Below are positions 39,303 to 44,955 of a stretch of 44,955 nucleotides of DNA, piece after piece. The notes below the pieces were generated by a model. It was not told where the DNA came from. It ran no database searches and was given only the letters and a program-made list of their open reading frames with translations. Source of the DNA: a virus; IMG/VR virus record IMGVR_UViG_3300029448_000024, positions 1 through 44,955 of that record; one strand, written 5' to 3'. The position numbers and the translations under genes are program-made. Within the stretch, counting starts at the first letter, position 1. Each line of letters starts with the position of its first letter.

Positions 39303-40015
39303 TGCATCCACTATTCGAAGGTGTGGACTACGGGTGGCCTGAACTAGAGTCACTCGTTGATAGTTCACAGTTCGACTTCACTGTGGAGGAGATAAAGTCT
39401 AAGGGCAAGAAGATATATCCTAAGCGTCAGGACATCTTCAAAGCCTTTAGGCTCTGTCCCCTAAACGAAGTGCAAGTCGTGATACTCGGACAAGACCCGT
39501 ATCACAATGGACAAGCTACTGGTCTAGCTTTTGGGGTGGGTCACAAGCCTATCCCACCATCCTTACGTATCATACACAAAGAGCTGTGCGCACAGTTCGA
39601 TCACAACCAGTCACTCGATGACTTTGATCACACGCTAGAGCATTGGGCTAAGCAAGGTGTTCTTCTACTCAACACGTGTCTCACTGTTGAAGAGAAAACA
39701 CCTGGTGCCCATGCTGGTATGTGGGATTGGTTTGTGGTGCAGGTACTAAAAATGGTCCAAGAGAGACGGAGACATACTATATTTGTCCTCTGGGGTAAAC
39801 ACGCTCAGAAGTTCTCAAAGCACATTGATGTTGCCGTAGTGCAGTCTGCTCATCCTGCAGCAGAAGCATACAGCGGTGGCAATGGTGGCTTCCATGGTAA
39901 TGGACATTTCTACGATATCAATGATCGTATCGAAAAACCCATTAACTGGTTCGAACTTCCCAAGCCTGTTACCGAAGAGGAACAAATAAAAATGTATGAC
40001 AATGGCTGGGACTGA
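39302..40015 (+). CDS. ung: Uracil-DNA glycosylase (family 1 type)
   Basis: The 237-aa protein is the family's usual length. The catalytic water-activating motif GQDPYHNGQATGLAFGV has its key Asp at residue 65 of GQDPYH (63-68). The end motif HPAAEAYSGGNGGFHGNGHF replaces the common HPSPLS...GFFG...HF, with His kept. It removes uracil from DNA. Phage UDG genes are known in crAss-like phages. It overlaps its downstream neighbour by 20 bp. Confidence 0.9.
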   Translation: MHPLFEGVDYGWPELESLVDSSQFDFTVEEIKSKGKKIYPKRQDIFKAFRLCPLNEVQVVILGQDPYHNGQATGLAFGVGHKPIPPSLRIIHKELCAQFDHNQSLDDFDHTLEHWAKQGVLLLNTCLTVEEKTPGAHAGMWDWFVVQVLKMVQERRRHTIFVLWGKHAQKFSKHIDVAVVQSAHPAAEAYSGGNGGFHGNGHFYDINDRIEKPINWFELPKPVTEEEQIKMYDNGWD

Positions 40016-40340
40016 CAAACTAAGGTTTTGGGAACATGAATACGCAACAACAACTCTTGACGTGAAGGAAGCAGAAGGCGTAATCAAAGAAGCACATGAT
40101 ATACTGGACCAGCTAAAAGATCTTCTTTCTGAGAAGAACAAGGCTTACGGTAACAGTGCACTCTCTGATGTCAACCTATTCTGTAACCTATCCTCAATCC
40201 AATTGCTAGAGGGACAGATAGAGCACAAGCTGCGTAGACTCAAGAACTTAGGTGTTGACGGCGACACGGAGGATACCCTCATGGATCTCATGGGGTATCT
40301 TACGTTGTTCATGGTTGCTGTCAAACGTAAGAGTAAGTAA
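39996..40340 (+). CDS. MazG-like / DUF1599-like nucleotide-processing protein
   Basis: The 114-aa protein reads as all-alpha with the conserved LLSEKNKAYGNSALSDVNLF (about 43-62) and a tail VDGDTEDTLMDLMGYLTLFM (about 88-107). The E-x-K-N-x-A-Y-G-N motif and D-x-x-x-D/D-L pattern match MazG-type/DUF1599 phage proteins that act on (deoxy)nucleoside triphosphates or modified bases. It ends 10 bp before the strong bidirectional terminator. It is the last gene in the rightward block. Confidence 0.7.
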   Translation: MTMAGTDKLRFWEHEYATTTLDVKEAEGVIKEAHDILDQLKDLLSEKNKAYGNSALSDVNLFCNLSSIQLLEGQIEHKLRRLKNLGVDGDTEDTLMDLMGYLTLFMVAVKRKSK

Positions 40341-40349
40341 GGAAAATTA

Positions 40350-40377
40350 GGGGGTCGGCTTTCGCCACCCCCTTTTT
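40350..40377. terminator. Bidirectional terminator between convergent blocks
   Basis: GGGGGTCGGC (40350-40359) pairs with GCCACCCCC (40364-40372) over a TTTC loop, with one bulged C, followed by TTTTT on the plus strand. On the minus strand the same stem is followed by TAATTTTCC. It separates the convergent rightward early and leftward large-gene blocks. Confidence 0.9.
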
Positions 40378-40382
40378 AGGCC

Positions 40383-43300
40383 TTATTTATTGATTTGGTA
40401 GTACTTAGATGCCTGCTCGGGGTTGGTAGATTTGATCAGACCAGAAGCAACTGGGAAGACATCTTCCAACTCTTTGAACCACTTGAGGTCTCCTTTCTGA
40501 TACCTGCCTGCTCTACGCTGGTAGTACACATCCTCGTCGGGGTACAGTGCAGTAAACCCTAACTGGTTCCAAAGCAGTGCATTACTTGATGTAGCTACGT
40601 CCCCAAGATCTTTGAGAAACTTACTGGCTGCGGTTGGGTTCTCCATGAGCCTGAACAACTCATTCGGATCACGAAACGCGTTAAGTTCTGTCTGCAATCT
40701 GTAACCTTGATAGATTAAGAAGTGCGTTGCGTAGTTATCATACTCATCGTCGTCATCCATCATTGCTCCAAGTGCACCAGTTAAGATTTTTAGCAGCGTT
40801 AGATAGGCTTGTTCATGTGCCGCTCTAATCATGTTGGCTCTTTCTACCTTGCCTTGTGTGCCGCCTCTGCCTACCAGCGTTCTAATACTTTCTGCAACTT
40901 TTCCTTTTACAAACAGTCTTCCTGCTGCCCCAAAGGATCTGAACATAGTAGTGTAGTATCCTTCGGTTATATCTCCGAGCTCTACATCTACGTGGTAACC
41001 ACCTGCCTTGTGCCCGAAGCGCTTCCTATATGCAGGTACCAAGAACTTGCGGAATAGCATCATGGGTCTTGTGGCATTCTGCCGTTCAAGAATAGTCTTA
41101 TCAAACTGTCCCTTGAGCTGGTTGGTACGCTTCACAAGGCCGTTCAGTTTAGCAGCAAACCTGGCTTGTTCTGCCTTACCAAAGTTTGCAACCTTGGGGT
41201 CTACTACTAACCTCCCTTTCTTATTGATCTGCATCACATCCCAGAGGTTGGCAGGCTTACCATCTTTTGTCTTGATGACCTTCCCGCTCTTATCTAAAAG
41301 CTTTCCCTCCATAGAGATAGCAAGTGCCATCATCTTCTCAGCAGTGTTGAACCATTCAGCTCCTCTTTGAAACGCGAATGACGTTCCAAAGTCCACTGCT
41401 TTTCTTGCAGCAGTACCTGTGCTCTGGTCAAATGTCATGGCTCCTTCTTGCATCACATCAAACATCTCTAGCATCTTATTGAGCTTGGTGACCTTATTGA
41501 ACTTAGGAGCAAGTCCTTCCGTAGACATGCTTGCCATCACTTTATATCGTGCGCGAGCCAGGTCTTTTCTGCTAAAGAACTGACCAGCCCATCCCTCTGA
41601 TGCGTTCATCACGCTATCAATAGTAAGCTGGTTAACAGCTTGGAGTACGTTACCTGACAACCGAGACAGTGCAGTGAGTGCGGTTGCCTGCCCCACCAGC
41701 TTAGACACAGATATCTTACCTAAGATAGATGCTCGTGCATTTCCTTTGATGGTCTCTCCAAAGATTACGTTGTCTATGAAACTCTCCAGCTGCTTGTAGG
41801 TCTTTGAGTCTTTGCCCTTTGTCTTTCTCTCCAAGTTGTACCCTAGCTTCTGCGCAGTTCTATCTAAGAGATAGTTCCCAGACTCAAGCATAACCTTTAC
41901 ATCTCTAGATGCAACGGAGTCTTTCATCACATTTACGACACCAAGCATCTTAGCCTTGGCCTCGTATCTGTTTGCCATATCTAGGAACTTGATGATGCTG
42001 TTCGTGGCATCTCTAGACACAAGAGCTTCGTCTACCAGGTTGGTAAAGTAGCGGGGGACAAACTGCATTCGTTCTCCATTAGACTCTACCAGCTCACCGA
42101 ATTCAGTGTCGGTCTCTTGCAGCATAATGCTATCAGACAGCAGATTAATTGCAGAGTTCTTTACGTTACCTTCCAAGGCTTCTTCTACTGCGCTCTTCCG
42201 TATGGATGGGAGCAGGTAAGAGAACTCGTCCCATGGGTTCTGTAACATAGGAGCTATACCAAGTTTTCTTTGGTGCACCCTGTATATATTCAACAGAATG
42301 TTTAGATACTCCTTAGCCTCAGGCGCCATGTTGGTATACTTTGGGTTAGCATACAAAGCATCCTTTGGCTTGGTGAGCTTACCCACAATCTGAAAGCCAT
42401 CCTTTCCTTGGCGGTATACTTTTTTAATCTCTAAGTCCAGTGCGTGGTACTGGTAGCTAAGTTCTTTTCCTTCTTGCTCTCTCCCATCTCTAAATGCCTG
42501 TGACCGCGCAGCGTCAATGTTATTCCGCTCACGGATCATCTCGTCTACGATATCTTGTGCAGATGGTTTCCCATCTCTGCCGTCAAGTGGGTCAGTGTTG
42601 TCCCTATACCACTCTGCTACTGCAGCATTGTAGAGCCTACCGTCTGCTGAAGCAAAGAAGTCATCTAAGTCTGCGGGGTCTTCGGGGTAGTTGTGTTGCT
42701 TACGGAACAGTTCGAAGGCTTCTTCCTGTGCCTTCTTAAACTTGTTCATATCATATGGCTGCACGAATGCTAGAGCTCGCACAGTTTTAAACGTACCATC
42801 TGCCTGCTTCTGGTTGATGTTTAGAACCTCTAGGATGTCCTCGTACATCTTGCCTGGCTGGTCTTCCTTCCCCCCTTTCCAGTCACGGAACTTCTTAAAC
42901 GCAGGTTCTAGGTCGTACTTACTATCGATGGTCTTTTGGTGTGCGGCCATCAACTCAGCCTTGATTACATTACCGAACAGCTGTATGTTAAGCTCAGAGC
43001 TGTACACCAGCGGATCAGCGTACATGGAAAATGCAGAGGCGTCTTGGTGAGTTTCTCTCAGCTCCCTGATGATGTGGTCCCTTCCGATTAACTGTTCCTG
43101 AAGTTGTTGTATGTTCAGCTGAAGAAGCTGTCTTCTACGTTCGCGGCTGTTACGAACCAGTCCAACCTCTTTATATATTTTGAGTGCTCGAGGGTCTCTT
43201 TTACGCAAGCCTTGAAATGGGATATCGTAGTTCCCCTCATCGTATGCTTTCTGCAGTCTTTCTATAGTTGCATTGAGAGTTTTATTGACCTCAAGTGGAG

Positions 43301-44249
43301 CATACTCCAACAACACATCGGCCTGTATCGGGATAGCGATCTCTAAGTATCTGTCGTTCAAGTCTCTCATGTTAGCCATGGAGATAATCACCTTATCTAA
43401 CATCTCCTCTTTTACACCAGATTGATCTCGCATATCAATCAGTCTCCTTTCGAGCTGGTCGATCACAGATATCTCACGTTCCTCTACGTAGAACGCATCA
43501 AGAGTCTGCTTAAGTTCAGAGATATCCCTCAGAATCTCAGCTCGATCTTCGTTTGGCATAGTCTTGTAGGACACAGCGTACTTGTCTTCTACGTTGTTCA
43601 TGAACGTAGTAGCACGCTGAGTCAGGTTGTACACATAGTCTACGTAGTCGTAGTAGTTCTCCACCGACTCTCTCCCTTTCTTTATTGACCGCAGCTTTCT
43701 CTTCAGAAGGTTAAGCTCGTTGGTTCTTTTCTTGACAGGATCGCTCTGCTCCAATCGCTGCAGTCTTTCTATCTGCCTCTCTAAGTTGGATACAATCTTA
43801 TCTGTTATGTCGTTGACTTTCTGCTTCCGAGCAAAGGCCTCACTGATTAGTGGGTCCTCTCCCACCACATCATCAACTTCATCTAAACGCTCCATAGTAG
43901 TATTGTTTACAGAAGTATTCTGTATGTTACTACTAGGGCTAAGGAGACGCATAATGTTGTCGTCTACTTCTAATCTTGTGCTGTTCCCTACACGCGTTCT
44001 CTTAACAAGATCTCCCATCACACCAAAGAATGCTCTAGCAGCTTCGTTGATGTTGCCTATATCCTCTTGTGTTCCAGGCATGTCGACCAAGAACAGTTCA
44101 TTCTCGTCTCGGAATGCAATATTCCGCTTCTCTAGTATGTCTTCGATCTTGAACGCAGCTCGTGTATCTGCATTAGTGTCTTCAATGTAGAAGAATACAT
44201 CGTTGAGAAGTTGGTTTTCTACTCCTCCTATGCGGTAGCTACAGCTCAT
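40383..44249 (-). CDS. Giant 1288-aa virion-type protein, family not recognised
   Basis: The product is charged and mostly helical. Coiled-coil-like stretches lie in the first third (about 130-300), followed by a long alpha-helical body. A C-terminal region holds a short hydrophobic segment TLLKILTGALGAMMDDDDEY, a Tyr/Phe-rich stretch, and the end SKYYQINK. No RNA polymerase, lysozyme or ATPase motif was found by eye. Proteins of this size near capsid genes are often ejected internal virion or cargo proteins in crAss-like phages. It overlaps the upstream gene by 4 bp (ATGA). The role is inferred from size, composition and orientation. Confidence 0.6.
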   Translation of the reverse strand: MSCSYRIGGVENQLLNDVFFYIEDTNADTRAAFKIEDILEKRNIAFRDENELFLVDMPGTQEDIGNINEAARAFFGVMGDLVKRTRVGNSTRLEVDDNIMRLLSPSSNIQNTSVNNTTMERLDEVDDVVGEDPLISEAFARKQKVNDITDKIVSNLERQIERLQRLEQSDPVKKRTNELNLLKRKLRSIKKGRESVENYYDYVDYVYNLTQRATTFMNNVEDKYAVSYKTMPNEDRAEILRDISELKQTLDAFYVEEREISVIDQLERRLIDMRDQSGVKEEMLDKVIISMANMRDLNDRYLEIAIPIQADVLLEYAPLEVNKTLNATIERLQKAYDEGNYDIPFQGLRKRDPRALKIYKEVGLVRNSRERRRQLLQLNIQQLQEQLIGRDHIIRELRETHQDASAFSMYADPLVYSSELNIQLFGNVIKAELMAAHQKTIDSKYDLEPAFKKFRDWKGGKEDQPGKMYEDILEVLNINQKQADGTFKTVRALAFVQPYDMNKFKKAQEEAFELFRKQHNYPEDPADLDDFFASADGRLYNAAVAEWYRDNTDPLDGRDGKPSAQDIVDEMIRERNNIDAARSQAFRDGREQEGKELSYQYHALDLEIKKVYRQGKDGFQIVGKLTKPKDALYANPKYTNMAPEAKEYLNILLNIYRVHQRKLGIAPMLQNPWDEFSYLLPSIRKSAVEEALEGNVKNSAINLLSDSIMLQETDTEFGELVESNGERMQFVPRYFTNLVDEALVSRDATNSIIKFLDMANRYEAKAKMLGVVNVMKDSVASRDVKVMLESGNYLLDRTAQKLGYNLERKTKGKDSKTYKQLESFIDNVIFGETIKGNARASILGKISVSKLVGQATALTALSRLSGNVLQAVNQLTIDSVMNASEGWAGQFFSRKDLARARYKVMASMSTEGLAPKFNKVTKLNKMLEMFDVMQEGAMTFDQSTGTAARKAVDFGTSFAFQRGAEWFNTAEKMMALAISMEGKLLDKSGKVIKTKDGKPANLWDVMQINKKGRLVVDPKVANFGKAEQARFAAKLNGLVKRTNQLKGQFDKTILERQNATRPMMLFRKFLVPAYRKRFGHKAGGYHVDVELGDITEGYYTTMFRSFGAAGRLFVKGKVAESIRTLVGRGGTQGKVERANMIRAAHEQAYLTLLKILTGALGAMMDDDDEYDNYATHFLIYQGYRLQTELNAFRDPNELFRLMENPTAASKFLKDLGDVATSSNALLWNQLGFTALYPDEDVYYQRRAGRYQKGDLKWFKELEDVFPVASGLIKSTNPEQASKYYQINK

Positions 44250-44955
44250 GAGTTACAGGCTTTATCTATGTTCTTAGAGTCGGACGGCTGGTTCAGTTCT
44301 TTCTTCACTCGTGCAGCTGGGAGTACGCGTCCTCTTGTATCTCCTTTACGGTTCTGCAATTTTACAACTTTACTCTTACCGCTAAACGTTTTGAATCTAA
44401 CAATGTCAGTTTCAAGCACTCCCGTTTCTGCGTTGTAGAAGCTCGTTCTAACTATGTCCCCGTTTTCGTCTCTTAAGTTAAGCTCTAACAGCTTACCCCC
44501 GATACCAAGACTTTGGATCTTGTAGTACACTCCGTCCTGTAGTTGGTATACAGATATCTTATCTACTCCCAGCTTTCTATTGAACTTGGTTGCAAACAGA
44601 GGAGAGTCAGTAGACTCTTGATCTGCCTTTCGAAGTGTAGCCTGCATCCCGTCCTGAGTTAGCTTGAAGGCCCCGCTCATCTTTGGGACAAGAGGACGAC
44701 CCCCAACTCTAGCTGTTCCAAAGTTTTGGATGAAGTCAAACATGAAGTCAGAGAAGTAATCCTTGTCTGCTTTGACCTTAGCCTCTTCTCTACGGTAGTA
44801 TTCCATTAGAGTCTCGCCGGTCTCTTCATTCTTTACTTTCAGGAAGAAGTCAAGCGGGATAGAGTTGTAGTACGATCCGAATGAGGGTGCCAGACCCGTG
44901 GTAATTATTGAGTTAAGTACCAGGTCTTCAGCTACCTTTTGTATTCTGCCATTCA
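44246..44955 (-). CDS. C-terminal part of a large protein cut by the window edge
   Basis: The frame is open to the right edge: the codons upstream of the internal ATG at 44806 read NSIPLDFFLKVKNEETGETL, so the true start lies outside the window. At least 235 codons are visible. The visible part is basic, with a Gly/Arg-rich middle (SKVVKLQNRKGDTRGRVLPA) and a tail ending SDSKNIDKACNS. It overlaps the 1288-aa gene by 4 bp, so they are coupled. No domain is recognised; a second giant virion-type protein is likely. Confidence 0.7.
   Translation of the reverse strand, partial: NGRIQKVAEDLVLNSIITTGLAPSFGSYYNSIPLDFFLKVKNEETGETLMEYYRREEAKVKADKDYFSDFMFDFIQNFGTARVGGRPLVPKMSGAFKLTQDGMQATLRKADQESTDSPLFATKFNRKLGVDKISVYQLQDGVYYKIQSLGIGGKLLELNLRDENGDIVRTSFYNAETGVLETDIVRFKTFSGKSKVVKLQNRKGDTRGRVLPAARVKKELNQPSDSKNIDKACNS

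Noticed and set aside
1-44955. Integrase, lysogeny repressor or attachment site
   Set aside because: No tyrosine or serine recombinase motif or att-like duplication was seen; within this window the phage looks lytic, though the rest of the genome is not visible.

Overview
The window looks like a contiguous piece of a double-stranded DNA tailed phage that infects a Bacteroidota (Flavobacteriia-like) host. The host clue is strong. Two phage genes encode secreted proteins that end in type IX secretion (T9SS) sorting domains, one of the CHU_C/gliding-associated kind (14376-16130) and one with a YPNP-type C-terminal domain (17825-20359). T9SS is essentially confined to Bacteroidota. Starts are also mostly A/T-rich rather than Shine-Dalgarno led. 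The layout, with a rightward replication block and a leftward virion block, resembles crAss-like phages (Crassvirales). Supporting gene content includes a terminase, portal, scaffold and capsid run, a small HU/IHF-like protein, family A polymerase, a TOPRIM primase, UDG, and giant virion-type proteins. That placement is an inference, not a proof.

Left block, minus strand, 1-21212. Transcription runs right to left: a 45-aa peptide, a three-TM holin, the T9SS cargo protein, an outer-membrane barrel-like protein, a membrane/coiled-coil protein and a thioredoxin-like protein. After the lone plus-strand CHU_C gene come a DUF5675 protein, a GroES-like co-chaperonin, several small DNA-binding-like proteins, the terminase large subunit, portal, a 628-aa virion protein, scaffold, major capsid protein and three more structural genes, ending in a strong terminator at 41-74.

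Middle, 21213-22470. A gene-poor divergent control region is followed by one 62-aa gene, a terminator whose loop holds that gene's stop codon, a compact three-way-junction RNA, and about 625 nt of noncoding DNA packed with perfect helices. This is the best candidate for a new or rare element: a large structured noncoding RNA of the size class and phage setting of GOLLD/ROOL RNAs.

Right block, plus strand, 22475-40340. This is an almost self-sufficient replisome: family A DNA polymerase with 3'-5' exonuclease, a stand-alone DnaA domain-IV-like protein, SF2 helicase, a possible helicase loader, DnaB-like helicase, a RecA-fold ATPase, a putative ssDNA-binding protein, TOPRIM primase, a DUF1064-like nuclease, a rIIA/rIIB-like pair, a flap-type 5' nuclease, uracil-DNA glycosylase and a MazG-like protein. 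Three tRNA genes (Leu-TAA, CAT, Arg-TCT) lie at 26316-26554. Genes overlap by a few bases throughout, consistent with a few long transcripts broken by intrinsic terminators at 23711, 31932, 33540 and 40350.

Far right, minus strand, 40383-44955. A 1288-aa protein and the C-terminal part of another protein that runs off the window meet the plus block at a bidirectional terminator. If the genome is circular or circularly permuted, these belong to the same leftward late block. No integrase, CRISPR array, insertion sequence or complete RNA polymerase gene was recognised.
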